DNA of 55,767 nt from GCA-2786165 sp964625775 (GCA_964625775.1 CAZVEH010000010.1:1-55767), one strand, 5' to 3'; positions 43,577 through 53,428 are shown, counted from the stretch's first letter. The notes: generated by a model from the sequence alone, not told the origin. Numbers and translations: made by a program.

Positions 43577-45498
43577 TAAGGTAATTCACTCGCGGGGTGA
43601 TCTTTTACGGATTTTTTTCGCGATGCCCCTGGTGTTTGTTTTTCAGCAGGCGGCGTTGGATCAGGATTCATAGGACCAGAACTGTCCCAGCCTTCAGGTG
43701 GTGGTGGTTCATTTCCAGATAAAATCACTTTGATTTGTGCGGCATCAATGGTTTCGTATTTGATCAACGCATCCGCCATGATATGTAAAATACCGACATT
43801 TTCTTTGAGGATGGATTCTGCATGTTGGAAATTACGGTCAATAATTTTGCGCACCTCTTCATCAATTTTCTGCGCAGTTTGATCCGATATTTCTTTATTT
43901 TGGTTCACTGTCCGACCCAAAAACACTTCCCCTTCTTCCTGACCAAAGGTAAGAGGACCCATGGTAGACAAACCCCAGTGCGTCACCATTTTGCGCGCAA
44001 TCTCAGTGGCTCGGGTAATATCATTCGAGGCGCCCGTGGTCACACTGTCTGCACCAAAAATCAATTCTTCTGCAACACGCCCACCAAATAGGCTGGCCAA
44101 TTGACTTTCTAATCGTCTTTTGGTGTAGCTGTATCGATCTTGTTCCGGTAAAAACATCGTTACACCCAAGGCACGGCCTCGCGGAATAATCGATACTTTG
44201 TACACAGGATCATGTTCGGGTACCAAAAGTCCCACAATAGCATGGCCTGCCTCATGATAAGCGGTTAATTTCTTCTCATCTTCACTCATGACCATAGAGC
44301 GGCGTTCAGCACCCATCATAATTTTGTCTTTGGCTTTGTCCAGCTCGGTCATCGCGACTTTGCGTTTATTGGATCGCGCAGCAAATAACGCGGCCTCATT
44401 CACTAGGTTGGCCAAATCTGCCCCAGAAAATCCAGGTGTGCCACGCGCAATAGCCATGACATCGATGCCTGGCTCCATGGGCACCTTGCTCAAATGAACC
44501 TTTAAAATTTGTTCGCGCCCACGAATATCAGGCAAAGGCACCACCACTTGACGATCAAAACGTCCTGGTCGCAATAACGCAGGATCCAACACATCGGGTC
44601 GATTGGTTGCAGCGATCACAATCACCCCTTCATTGCCTTCAAAACCGTCCATTTCCACCAACAATTGATTCAAAGTTTGTTCGCGCTCATCATGCCCCCC
44701 CCCCAAACCTGCACCTCGATGACGGCCAACCGCATCAATTTCGTCGATAAATATGATACAAGGTGCTTGTTTTTTTGCTTGCTCAAACATGTCACGAACA
44801 CGTGAAGCACCTACACCAACAAACATCTCAACAAAATCAGAACCGGAAATGGTGAAAAAGGGTACTTTTGCTTCGCCTGCCACAGCGCGAGCAAGTAAAG
44901 TTTTACCTGTTCCTGGCGAGCCAACCAATAAAACACCTCGAGGAATACGTCCTCCTAAATTTTGAAATTTGGTCGGATCACGCAAAAAGTCTACCAATTC
45001 TTTGACTTCATCTTTGGCTTCGTCTACACCAGCCACATCAGCAAACGTAACTTTCACTTGATCTTCACCGAGCAGTCGAGCTCTGGAGCGACCAAATGAC
45101 ATGGCACCACGCCCGCCTCCTCCTTGCATCTGGCGCATAAAAAACACCCAAACACCAATCAGCAACAACATGGGGAACCAATTCACAAATAAATGTAATA
45201 AAAAGCTTTCTTGCTGTTTTTCCTGGCCATTGATCGTCACATTAGACTTCAACAATTGCCCCAGCAACGCTGGATCTTGCATAGGCATATACGTGACAAA
45301 ACGTCGATTATTTTTTGTCATACCCGTAATGACTTTATTATCCTCGATGGTGACCGACTGAATGAGTCCCTGCGAGACCTCGGTCAGAAACTGGCTATAC
45401 GGCAGGCGATCAGCCGCAACATGACTTGGTCCAAAATTGCTGAATACCGACACCAAAACAACAGCGATAATCAACCATAAAAACAAATTTTTCACCAT
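43576..45498 (-). CDS. ftsH: ATP-dependent zinc metalloprotease FtsH
   Basis: Membrane-anchored AAA+ protease that degrades membrane and regulatory proteins. 640 residues from ATG 45498: two N-terminal membrane helices (about 5-20 and 100-120), Walker A GSPGTGKT, Walker B IIFIDEIDAVG, SRH region ATNRPDVLDPALLRPGRFDR, and the zinc site HEAGHA. The frame opens at TTG 45507, but MVKNLFLWLIIAVVL is the standard start. A proline-rich disordered tail ends the protein. Confidence 0.97.
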   Translation of the reverse strand: MVKNLFLWLIIAVVLVSVFSNFGPSHVAADRLPYSQFLTEVSQGLIQSVTIEDNKVITGMTKNNRRFVTYMPMQDPALLGQLLKSNVTINGQEKQQESFLLHLFVNWFPMLLLIGVWVFFMRQMQGGGGRGAMSFGRSRARLLGEDQVKVTFADVAGVDEAKDEVKELVDFLRDPTKFQNLGGRIPRGVLLVGSPGTGKTLLARAVAGEAKVPFFTISGSDFVEMFVGVGASRVRDMFEQAKKQAPCIIFIDEIDAVGRHRGAGLGGGHDEREQTLNQLLVEMDGFEGNEGVIVIAATNRPDVLDPALLRPGRFDRQVVVPLPDIRGREQILKVHLSKVPMEPGIDVMAIARGTPGFSGADLANLVNEAALFAARSNKRKVAMTELDKAKDKIMMGAERRSMVMSEDEKKLTAYHEAGHAIVGLLVPEHDPVYKVSIIPRGRALGVTMFLPEQDRYSYTKRRLESQLASLFGGRVAEELIFGADSVTTGASNDITRATEIARKMVTHWGLSTMGPLTFGQEEGEVFLGRTVNQNKEISDQTAQKIDEEVRKIIDRNFQHAESILKENVGILHIMADALIKYETIDAAQIKVILSGNEPPPPEGWDSSGPMNPDPTPPAEKQTPGASRKKSVKDHPASELP

Positions 45499-45559
45499 AT
45501 CGTTCAAAATAAAACCCCATTCAAGTTTATGTTAGGAAGAGTCATCACTATGTAAGTTA

Positions 45560-46195
45560 CTACAAAATATATCCCTTCGCCAGTAAATAGGTTTCTCTAG
45601 AGCGCGAACGAGACGCTTTTGGTTTACGAATAAGGACATGTTTGAAGCAAGGCCTCACTTCTTTCACCAAAACATCAAAGCCAACCCCATGAAACAATTT
45701 CATGACCAAAGTACCGCCAGGCTTTAGCATGTGATAAGCAAAATCCAATGCGAGTTCCGCTAAATACATGGCACGCGGAAGATCAATTTCTGGGTTGCCG
45801 CTCATATTCGGGGCCATATCAGATAGCACAACATCCACAGATCGCTCCGGTAACATATTGCGTAAGGTTTGTAACACCGTATCTTCGGTGAAATCGCCTA
45901 AAATCACATCTACGCCCGGCAATGCATCCATGGGCAATCGATCCAACGCAATGATACGGCTTTCTTGACTACCTACACGACACCCTATTTTTTCAGCCAC
46001 ATACTGAGTCCATCCTCCAGGCGCTGCGCCCAAATCCACCACAGTCATGCCCGGTTGAAACAAATGCTCTTTGTCATCAATTTCTTTGAGTTTATACACC
46101 GCTCGGCTGCGATAGCCGGCAGCCTGGGCCTGCTTCACATAAACATCATCAAAATGTTCTTGTAACCAGCGTTTGCTGCTTTTTGATCGTTGCAT
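45560..46195 (-). CDS. rlmE: 23S rRNA (uridine-2'-O)-methyltransferase RlmE (FtsJ/RrmJ)
   Basis: SAM-dependent methyltransferase for U2552 of 23S rRNA, 211 residues. Catalytic K-D-K-E elements are visible: YKLKEIDDK, VVDLGAAPGGWTQY (SAM loop), VLSDMAPNMSGN, LVMKLFHG and SRSRETYLLAKGY. It precedes ftsH by 62 bases and is divergent from yhbY, as is standard. Confidence 0.97.
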   Translation of the reverse strand: MQRSKSSKRWLQEHFDDVYVKQAQAAGYRSRAVYKLKEIDDKEHLFQPGMTVVDLGAAPGGWTQYVAEKIGCRVGSQESRIIALDRLPMDALPGVDVILGDFTEDTVLQTLRNMLPERSVDVVLSDMAPNMSGNPEIDLPRAMYLAELALDFAYHMLKPGGTLVMKLFHGVGFDVLVKEVRPCFKHVLIRKPKASRSRSRETYLLAKGYIL

Positions 46196-46306
46196 AGCCT
46201 ACTTTCATCACTAAAACCAGTATCATACCGAAATAATCTATCTATTCACAGCAAAACGTGCAATAATTTATCATTAATTTTTCTCAGAATGTTTTAGGAA
46301 ATGTGG

Positions 46307-46576
46307 ATGGACAGTACGCTCAAGAAAACCCTGAAAGCCAAAGCGCATCATTTGAATCCCGTTATTTTAATGGGCAATAAAGGCTTAACTGACGCTGTGA
46401 TCGCAGAAACCGATCTGGCATTAACCTCACATGAATTGATCAAAGTCAAATTGGTCAGCGCAGACAAAGCCGAACGATTAGATAGGGTTCAACATTTATG
46501 TGAAACCACACACGCCACATTGGTCCAACTGATTGGACACATTGCGGTAATCTATCGGAAAAATCCTGAAAAATAA
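46307..46576 (+). CDS. yhbY: YhbY-type CRM-domain RNA-binding protein
   Basis: An 89-residue ribosome-associated protein with one CRM domain; the signature LMGNKGLTDAVIAETDLAL is near residues 20-40. It binds pre-50S particles in E. coli. ATG 46307 is favoured, as AGGAA lies at a normal distance, while the earlier ATG at 46301 is too close to it. Divergent from rlmE; the next gene starts 15 bases downstream. Confidence 0.93.
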   Translation: MDSTLKKTLKAKAHHLNPVILMGNKGLTDAVIAETDLALTSHELIKVKLVSADKAERLDRVQHLCETTHATLVQLIGHIAVIYRKNPEK

Positions 46577-46591
46577 GACGAGTTACGCAAA

Positions 46592-47986
46592 ATGCCTGCT
46601 GTTTTTATTTCTACTGAAGAGAATCGATCTGCCTTTAAAAAAGCCATTATCGATTATTTGAATGGCACGAATAATATCAATGTCACCAAAAATAATATTC
46701 GATCGGCATGTACCTATCTGGCAGTCAGCATTGACGCAAAAACCTTTTGTCGCAACATTCCTTTGTCAAAAAATACCACGGACACGGAATTAGATCCGCA
46801 AATCATCGAAATATTAGAACATCTCCACCTACCCATCGATAAAAGTAAATACACAGAGATCAGCTCCTTATATGATTTACTAAGACCACAAAAAGACATG
46901 GAATATTTATGTGACGAACTGATTGATGGCTCTCGCCCAATTCTCCCGTGGATAACGTATCTCTACCGTCCAATGGTGTTGACACTGGGCGTACTTGTTT
47001 ATTGTTATGCACATCCACAATTTTTTTGGTCTACGATTGATTGGATCATCGATATCGTGCCGATCTTATATCAGTGGCTGAATCATTTCGTCATCCAACT
47101 ACACAATTTGCCGTTGTTTGGTATGGCTGGTCAAGTCATTCTCATGCTCTATTATCTGAGCAAAACATTTGAACATGGCTTAGATCCTTCGGTAGATAAA
47201 GTTCGAGCATTGAGCTTCAGAGCCTCTGCTATCGGCCTCAACTTTCTCGCTCATTTGATCTCCTATGCATTTTCTGGTGCTTTACCGATGTTGCCTGCAG
47301 CTATTTTTATCTCCAGTTCGTTTCTGGATGTGGTAGAAAGTTTTTATACGTTTTGGATGCAAAAACCCCTAAAACTTAAACAGGTATATGATAGCGCGCA
47401 TGAAAAAGCTTTTGATTATCGCCGCAGCCAGACCGTGGAACGGAATCGACAGATATTCTTGATTCGCATTCTTTATGCACTCAGCATTACGTCCTTGGTG
47501 GTTGTGTGGTCATCCTTACCACCCAGTGTGATTCTGACCATGACCTACATGCTCTCGATGTGGTTGGCCTTTTTAATCAAAGATTACTGTATCACTTTGA
47601 TTAATCATACGTCCGCCAGTGCGCAACAACTGTCTATTCTAGGTATTTATAATGCTCCGGAATTTACAATAGAAAGACTGACTGAAAAAGCCATGGCCAA
47701 ATTTACAAAATACGCCAATCTACAATTGGCTACGATGGGAACTGATCCAAACAAATATGGTCAGTGCCACCAGGAAATGGCACGACTCTTAACAGAAAGC
47801 CCTTTTGTATTCAGGGACATCAAATACAAATTTGATCTTTTCCTTCAACACTACGACCGTATATCCCCCACAAAACAACCAAATCCTTATGGAACACCTC
47901 TGCGATCTCTACCTCTTCGGGATGCAGCCAATCGATGCATAGACCTAGAAGATTCTGACTCAATGACAGCCAGTAGTGTTAGATAA
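46592..47986 (+). CDS. multi-pass membrane protein of unknown function
   Basis: A 464-residue protein that I do not recognise. The first 120 residues are soluble and polar. Hydrophobic helices follow near residues 125-145, 150-175, 183-195, 213-250, 290-310 and 317-332, then about 120 polar residues end in LEDSDSMTASSVR. It sits 15 bases after yhbY, inside an otherwise conserved housekeeping region. Size, lack of relatives and the acidic Ser/Thr-rich end would fit a Dot/Icm effector, but this is only a suggestion. Confidence 0.75.
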   Translation: MPAVFISTEENRSAFKKAIIDYLNGTNNINVTKNNIRSACTYLAVSIDAKTFCRNIPLSKNTTDTELDPQIIEILEHLHLPIDKSKYTEISSLYDLLRPQKDMEYLCDELIDGSRPILPWITYLYRPMVLTLGVLVYCYAHPQFFWSTIDWIIDIVPILYQWLNHFVIQLHNLPLFGMAGQVILMLYYLSKTFEHGLDPSVDKVRALSFRASAIGLNFLAHLISYAFSGALPMLPAAIFISSSFLDVVESFYTFWMQKPLKLKQVYDSAHEKAFDYRRSQTVERNRQIFLIRILYALSITSLVVVWSSLPPSVILTMTYMLSMWLAFLIKDYCITLINHTSASAQQLSILGIYNAPEFTIERLTEKAMAKFTKYANLQLATMGTDPNKYGQCHQEMARLLTESPFVFRDIKYKFDLFLQHYDRISPTKQPNPYGTPLRSLPLRDAANRCIDLEDSDSMTASSVR

Positions 47987-47999
47987 TCAGATAGTCAGG

Positions 48000-48716
48000 C
48001 TAAACACCCAAAACATCTTTGACAAAAGGGATGGTTAATTTACGCTGCGCCACCAAAGACGCAAGATCCAATTGATCTAAAATCGCATGTAAATCATGCA
48101 TGTTGCGCGCACAACGATTAACAATATATTGGCCTACCGCTGTGGGTAATTCAAGCCCACGCTTTTTAGCATGTCTTTGTAAGGTGCTGATTTTATCTTC
48201 GTCAGCCAATTCATGCACTTGCATCACCAATGTACAAGCCAATCGCGAACGTAAATCTGGCAATTGAATGGCCGTTGCCACAGGAGAAAGTTGACTGGCG
48301 AGCATACATACATTTTGCCGGTCATAAATACGATTATACAAATGAAACAGCGCTTCTTCCCAGACACTCTGACCGGCAATACACTCCAAATCATCAATGG
48401 CAACCACGGCATGCTCTTCCATGCCTTCTAACACAGCAGGTCCCCACTGATGTAATACGTTCAAAGGAACATATGCTACTGAATAAGATGACAAGCTCAT
48501 CGCTTGGCAGTACGCTTGGAGTAAATGTGACTTTCCAGACCCTGCAACACCCCAAAGATAAAAAAAACGGTCTGAAGTCTCAGGAAAAACCGGCATCAAC
48601 TGTTGCTGCAATAATTCATTCCCAACCCAACAAAAATCGGCAAAACTTGCTTCATCGTTGAGCTGTACTGCCAAAGCCAATTGCTGTTTTATCGGAGACA
48701 AGTCGTTTGATGACAT
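48000..48716 (-). CDS. hda: DnaA-related regulatory protein Hda
   Basis: DnaA-like AAA+ ATPase that inactivates DnaA after initiation together with the clamp; 238 residues. P-loop WGVAGSGKSHLL, Walker B VVAIDDLECIAG and RLACTLVMQVHEL are visible, and the DnaA-box binding domain is absent as expected. The start is ATG 48716 (MSSNDLSPIKQQLAL) inside the end of pgsA (28-base overlap); the frame extends to 48788, but that start has no support. The N-terminal clamp-binding segment is short and should be judged with care. Confidence 0.9.
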   Translation of the reverse strand: MSSNDLSPIKQQLALAVQLNDEASFADFCWVGNELLQQQLMPVFPETSDRFFYLWGVAGSGKSHLLQAYCQAMSLSSYSVAYVPLNVLHQWGPAVLEGMEEHAVVAIDDLECIAGQSVWEEALFHLYNRIYDRQNVCMLASQLSPVATAIQLPDLRSRLACTLVMQVHELADEDKISTLQRHAKKRGLELPTAVGQYIVNRCARNMHDLHAILDQLDLASLVAQRKLTIPFVKDVLGV

Positions 48717-49246
48717 GCCTTTCTCCCCCAAGTCCAAACATAATCCATAAAACTTGCTGTGGTGGTCACTGCGGTCAATAATAGACACAGAGAGAGTAAG
48801 CTAGGAATAGGTAACACAAACGCCTGAGCACATAAATTCATCATCACCAAAGTCAATTGCATCACCGTATTCACTTTGCTGATATAGGTAGGTTTTAAAT
48901 CGGGCCTATTGGGCATCCACACATACCAAGCGATCACACCCAAAGAAATGGTTAAGTCTCGCGCAAACACCAAGATCACCAGCCACCAGGGCAAAATACC
49001 CAGGATAGCAAGACTGATAAAACTCGCAGCAATCAATAATTTATCTGCCATTGGATCCAACAATTTACCAAAATTGCTTTGCCAAGCAAACCCACGTGCC
49101 AGCCAGCCATCTAACGCATCGGTGACACCTGCGATCACAAAAATATAAAAAGCGCACACAAATTGATGATGAAACAAACAAACCAAAAATGGCAAAACGA
49201 GTAATAATCGTATGACGGTCAAAGCATTAGGTATTTGTTTTAACAT
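48689..49246 (-). CDS. pgsA: CDP-diacylglycerol--glycerol-3-phosphate 3-phosphatidyltransferase
   Basis: Makes phosphatidylglycerol phosphate; 185 residues with about five membrane helices. The CDP-alcohol phosphotransferase motif is DALDGWLARGFAWQSNFG then KLLDPMADK, with all conserved Asp and Gly residues. It begins MLKQIPNALTVIRLL. It overlaps hda, and the pair is probably cotranscribed. Confidence 0.95.
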   Translation of the reverse strand: MLKQIPNALTVIRLLLVLPFLVCLFHHQFVCAFYIFVIAGVTDALDGWLARGFAWQSNFGKLLDPMADKLLIAASFISLAILGILPWWLVILVFARDLTISLGVIAWYVWMPNRPDLKPTYISKVNTVMQLTLVMMNLCAQAFVLPIPSLLSLCLLLTAVTTTASFMDYVWTWGRKACHQTTCLR

Positions 49247-49684
49247 AATTCGGTCAATCTTAAGGTAGTTAGATTTTAAATGATTCTATAAAATCGAATA
49301 CGCAAGTATACTGATGAGTTGACAACCTTTCAACAAACAACTTTTGTGACATAGGATAAATAGACCACTCTTTGCCCAAATATCAGTGGTAGTAGGTGCC
49401 ATCTATCTCTTAAAAAATTGAATTTTCCGTTGTTTGACTTGCATTAGAATTGCCGCTAAAATCCTTTGGGCTATAGAAGAAGTAACAGTCGACCGCATGT
49501 TGTATTTTAAATGCTGACCCCAATACTCGCATTATATATTATACCTAGCGCTATTTAAGCAAGCAGCTCATGATATATATTTGAAGAAGCATTTGTATGT
49601 TTCCGTGTGCTATTGCGTTATTCCCAATCAACAAACTGAAGCTACCTACAAATTGAAGGCGCACATTTAGAGTGATTTAACAGA
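49247..49684. other. about 440 bases without a gene between pgsA and the MATE gene
   Basis: The region is A+T-rich, with no open frame of note and no RNA gene that I can recognise. It holds one good promoter candidate on the plus strand (49434-49462). The segment from 49500 to 49660 would be a long 5' leader of the MATE gene if that promoter is used. Confidence 0.5.
49434..49462 (+). promoter_or_regulatory. candidate sigma-70 promoter, possibly for the MATE gene
   Basis: TTGACT (49434-49439) and TAAAAT (49457-49462) with a 17-base spacer match the sigma-70 consensus well. The MATE gene begins about 215 bases downstream on the same strand. Confidence 0.45.
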
Positions 49685-51244
49685 ATGATGACGGTATCAA
49701 ACACTGAAGATAGCCCTATGGATTATTCTTCGCATCTTCATAAACTAGTATTACATACTTTACCTCTTATTATCGGTGGCTCGATAGCTGTTGGAGCAAG
49801 TTTTGGGAATGCAGTTATTATTACAGGTATAAGTAGTGAAGCTGTTGCTGCCAATGCTTATATTAGCAGCATCAAAAATGTATTAATTTATCCTCCGCGA
49901 TCAATTTTTTTTGCTTTGCAGCCACTCTTAGGCAAAGCCTTTCAAGAAAAAAACCACGCATCTATTGGTAAATATTGGCAACATAGTATGTTATTGGGGT
50001 TGGAGCTCAGTATTCTTTTAAGTATTCCATTACTAAACATGAGTTTTATTTTAAAAAAAGCTCATCAAAATGAACAACTGGCTGATATAACCGGTCATTA
50101 TTTATACTTTTATGCCGCGGCTGTCCCTGCAAATATTGGTATTGAAATCACCAATGAATTATTTATTACAACAAATAATGAATATTTGTTGATTCCATCT
50201 AGCTTGTTAAGAACTGGCCTAGAGCTTGGGTTAAACTTGTTTTTTATTAAGTATTTAAAAATGGGCATACTGGGTTGGGAAGTATCGACACTTTTACAAC
50301 CATTACTCAGTTGTATGACTTTATTGCTTTACATTGCGCACTCAAAGAAATTTGAAGAATTGCAACTGTTTGCCATAAAAAATAATGACGCTACTTATCG
50401 TCAAATCCTGTCTGCTATTTACCAAAAGCAAAAAGAAATTTTACAGTTAGGAGCGCCCATTTGCTTGCAAGCATTCGTAGCGTTCGGTGCATATTTTATT
50501 GATATACTTATGCTAGGAAAGATGGATGAAAAAGGTATGGTTGCGTTTAACGCTTGCAACCAATGGTCATCTTGGACAATAAATATTTTATCCGCTTTAT
50601 CAACATCTGCTTGTGTTCTAATTTCACAACACAATGGCAGCAATAAGGTGCTGGATGCCAAAAAAATGGGTGAAACAGCCATTATCTTAGGCGCTGTATT
50701 ATCTCTCACCTATTTAATGATTAGTTCACTTGCTTATAAACCCATGACCGCAGTTCTATTACATTCAGATGATAATAAAGAACCCATTCTTTCATCTGCT
50801 AAAAATCTAATGCCCATAGTCGGTGTTTGTACGCTTGGTTTTGGATTAAAATTTATTACTGCTGGCGCTATGCGCGGCTATCAAAAAACAAAAACGCCTA
50901 TGCTTGCGGACGTATCTGGTACCATTTTAGGTTTAGGTTTAAGCGCTGTTTTAGGTTTTATAGGAAAAAAAGGCGCTATTGGTATTGCCACCGGAGAAGC
51001 ATTGGGTTTGATGATAGCCTCGATGCTACTTTTAGGTTATTTTTCAAAAAAAACTGGTATGAGTCATCAATATTGCTCCATGTTTAATCGAGTGCACCAT
51101 GTTTTTGAAAGATTACCGGCAAAAGACAAAGATGTCGTTCCGCTACATGATGATTCTCTAGATATTAGCACCGCTGGATATTCTCCCATGCACATTGATG
51201 AAGAACTCGCAGAAACTAATCATAGTGGGAACTTGAGACTTTAA
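49685..51244 (+). CDS. MATE-family multidrug/toxin efflux transporter
   Basis: A membrane transporter of 519 residues with about 12 hydrophobic helices and the MATE two-half layout (NTLPLIIGGSIAVG-type N-terminal helix, AVAANAYISSIKN loop, GKMDEKGMVAFNACNQWSSW in the second half). It exchanges drugs or metabolites for Na+ or H+. A polar C-terminal tail of about 60 residues is longer than average. The ribosome site is weak; ATG 49688 or 49718 are alternatives. It faces the polyketide genes across one other gene and could export their product; that link is inference. Confidence 0.88.
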   Translation: MMTVSNTEDSPMDYSSHLHKLVLHTLPLIIGGSIAVGASFGNAVIITGISSEAVAANAYISSIKNVLIYPPRSIFFALQPLLGKAFQEKNHASIGKYWQHSMLLGLELSILLSIPLLNMSFILKKAHQNEQLADITGHYLYFYAAAVPANIGIEITNELFITTNNEYLLIPSSLLRTGLELGLNLFFIKYLKMGILGWEVSTLLQPLLSCMTLLLYIAHSKKFEELQLFAIKNNDATYRQILSAIYQKQKEILQLGAPICLQAFVAFGAYFIDILMLGKMDEKGMVAFNACNQWSSWTINILSALSTSACVLISQHNGSNKVLDAKKMGETAIILGAVLSLTYLMISSLAYKPMTAVLLHSDDNKEPILSSAKNLMPIVGVCTLGFGLKFITAGAMRGYQKTKTPMLADVSGTILGLGLSAVLGFIGKKGAIGIATGEALGLMIASMLLLGYFSKKTGMSHQYCSMFNRVHHVFERLPAKDKDVVPLHDDSLDISTAGYSPMHIDEELAETNHSGNLRL

Positions 51245-51308
51245 GCCTCTCTCACTTCAGAGTGAATATATTCAACACATCAACCTGCAGTCTCTAAGTA
51301 GGGCCCAA

Positions 51309-51351
51309 GATAAAATCGGAGCTTTGCTTTTGCAAACCCTCTGATTTTATC
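51309..51351. repeat. inverted repeat between convergent genes
   Basis: GATAAAATCGGAG (51309-51321) and CTCTGATTTTATC (51339-51351) pair over 13 bases with one mismatch, around a 17-base loop. It lies between the convergent MATE gene and the 295-codon gene and may end transcription from either side, although no strong T run follows. Confidence 0.45.
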
Positions 51352-51371
51352 TAAAGCTCTCTAAGAGTTTC

Positions 51372-52259
51372 TCATTTTTTTGCGAGAACACCACTATTCA
51401 AAGTAGAATAAAAAGACTCAAATTCTTCTTCAATCACATCTAATTTTGCAGCCACCTGCGCAAACTCGGTTCGATCAACCGCGGGCTTTGGACCCAGCGG
51501 TGTGTATTGATGATCTAACAATGACAAAGAAACCAAAGCATTCTCTTCTTCTGCGCTAATGCCAAGTATTTGCGCAGCTATTTGACTCCATGCTCTATCA
51601 CGCTCAGAAAACGGCCGATCAAAAGCCATTATTTGAATAGCGACAAATAAAGCAGAACGTTTCAATATCTGTTGACGCTCTAAATCAGGAATTAAACTAG
51701 CCAAGCGCTCAGCAACGCTTTCAACTTCTGTGATTGAACTTTTCTTTTTGTCATTTAAATAATAGTGATTGCTGCCAACAATGGTCTCACGAATATTGAT
51801 AGTATCCTTAGAACCATCAAGAGGAGCATTATTATAATAACGGATAGAATTAAGCGTAAAATCATGCTGTGTTTTTGATAAACCATCATAAGCCGAGCAA
51901 GCTAAAATAAGCTGAGAAAAAAGCTGCGACTCTCTAATTAATTCTGCTCCGGTGTTGATTGAATCTTTAATATTGTGTTGGAATTTAGCGAAACGCTTGA
52001 GTGCCCCAATTTTAGCCGCAACATCAGGGGAGTAGTTTTTAACAGGATGAAACAATGTATGAGTATTTCGAATACACACATCGGTTACTCTGGGTGCTGT
52101 TTTTTGCTGTTGGACAGTCAATTTTGATGATGAGTCTAACCCTGCTAAACCTGGAAATTTTTGAGTTGTTGTAAAAAAACGAGGCGTTTCTCTTATCAAT
52201 CGAAAAGCCATTTCTGTGTTTATTCTAAAAGATCTGGGCATCATATTTATTCTTCTCAT
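51372..52259 (-). CDS. protein of unknown function, possible secreted effector
   Basis: A 295-residue soluble protein that I do not recognise. The first 40 residues are basic and hydroxyl-rich with almost no acids (RSFRINTEMAFRLIRETPRF), like an organelle-targeting sequence. The middle is helical. The last 25 residues contain a glutamate cluster (DVIEEEFESFYS) about 15 residues from the C-terminus, similar to the E-block signal of many Dot/Icm effectors. ATG 52244 or 52241 could be the true start. It lies 131 bases downstream of the thioesterase gene and may not belong to that operon. Effector status is inference only. Confidence 0.6.
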   Translation of the reverse strand: MRRINMMPRSFRINTEMAFRLIRETPRFFTTTQKFPGLAGLDSSSKLTVQQQKTAPRVTDVCIRNTHTLFHPVKNYSPDVAAKIGALKRFAKFQHNIKDSINTGAELIRESQLFSQLILACSAYDGLSKTQHDFTLNSIRYYNNAPLDGSKDTINIRETIVGSNHYYLNDKKKSSITEVESVAERLASLIPDLERQQILKRSALFVAIQIMAFDRPFSERDRAWSQIAAQILGISAEEENALVSLSLLDHQYTPLGPKPAVDRTEFAQVAAKLDVIEEEFESFYSTLNSGVLAKK

Positions 52260-52390
52260 ATATTAAGTTTTTCAAGGGATGTAACATACTATTTTTTGAC
52301 GTTTGAGTCATCCTATTTAAGACAGGTAGCTCCAGAGATGCCCACATCGAGGGGAACGCAGGCCTCACGAAGAGGACTTATCAAAGGAGG

Positions 52391-53404
52391 TTATTCCTTA
52401 CCAGAGTATATTTTACGACAAAACTCTATAATCGTCTCATAAGAACTTTTCTCACTTAAAAGCATTAAATGATTAGAAGCATCTACATCTATTATTTGCA
52501 TATTTGGCAAGTTATCCTGCCATAAGTTCCAATAATTTATATGATCCACTTCAACCTCATCGCCTGGAATAGCGTAACAACTTGCTAAATTTCCAAAAAA
52601 AAGGCCACTTTTATTTCGAAAATAATAACAGTCTACACTTTTTGGTTTTGGCAGAGTACCCAATTTATAAGAACCATACTCATACGCTTTTTGAATCAAG
52701 CCCCATTTGTTTATCTTTTCATGGAGTTTTTTATCAGGCATATCTATGCCGCGATCTTTCACCAAAATACCTAGATACCTAGTAATATCCTCCGCTGACA
52801 TGCTCCAATCAACTTCTTTACAATCAATCAGAAATTTCTTTATATTTGCAGTGTCAACAAATACCTGGGTAGCTAGAATGAAATTAGCTGATTGTAACAG
52901 TCTACACTTAAAAGAAATATCCTTAGTACTCCCCAGCACATTTGGAGCCAATGTGTCTAACATAGTGATGGTAAGAACTGTATCCCCTAGCTCCTGAAGC
53001 TGCCTAGTCATCTCATAAGCAATCAAACCTCCTAAGGAATACCCACCTAAATCATATGGTCCAATAGGTTGTATCGATTTAATTATGTGAACGTAATATG
53101 CTGCAGCGGCTTGAATGCCATAAAGAGGTGCTCTATCAGTTCTCCACCCTCTGGCTTCTATACCATAAAAGGGTCGCGGAGTATGTTTTGCTATCATAAA
53201 ATAAGGTTGAACACCGCCCACCGAATGTACCCAAAACACGGGTCTTTGATTGTTTTTTTTATTCAGTAGAATCAATTCAGGAAATTGCGCTTCATCAATT
53301 TTTGGGCACTCAACAAGAGGGTCTGAATCAGATCCGACATTGCCATTATTAAACAATGCTTCAATGATTTCGTAGCGTAAATGCTCTATATTTTTTGGAT
53401 CCAA
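52391..53404 (-). CDS. stand-alone thioesterase (alpha/beta hydrolase) of a polyketide/NRPS cluster
   Basis: Thioesterase related to the chain-releasing TE domains of NRPS and PKS, 337 residues. It shows FWVHSVGGVQPYF (oxyanion side), catalytic Ser in GGYSLGGLIAYEM, Asp in MLDTLAPN, and the final His in DASNHLMLL. A leading segment of about 50 residues may dock to a carrier protein. It follows the monooxygenase gene in the same operon. No ATG fits: TTG at 53404 has AGGAG seven bases upstream, while TTG at 53410 is too near it. The role as chain release or editing enzyme is inferred from context. Confidence 0.82.
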   Translation of the reverse strand: MDPKNIEHLRYEIIEALFNNGNVGSDSDPLVECPKIDEAQFPELILLNKKNNQRPVFWVHSVGGVQPYFMIAKHTPRPFYGIEARGWRTDRAPLYGIQAAAAYYVHIIKSIQPIGPYDLGGYSLGGLIAYEMTRQLQELGDTVLTITMLDTLAPNVLGSTKDISFKCRLLQSANFILATQVFVDTANIKKFLIDCKEVDWSMSAEDITRYLGILVKDRGIDMPDKKLHEKINKWGLIQKAYEYGSYKLGTLPKPKSVDCYYFRNKSGLFFGNLASCYAIPGDEVEVDHINYWNLWQDNLPNMQIIDVDASNHLMLLSEKSSYETIIEFCRKIYSGKE

Positions 53405-53428
53405 AATCAAACTCCTAATTCATTCTAA

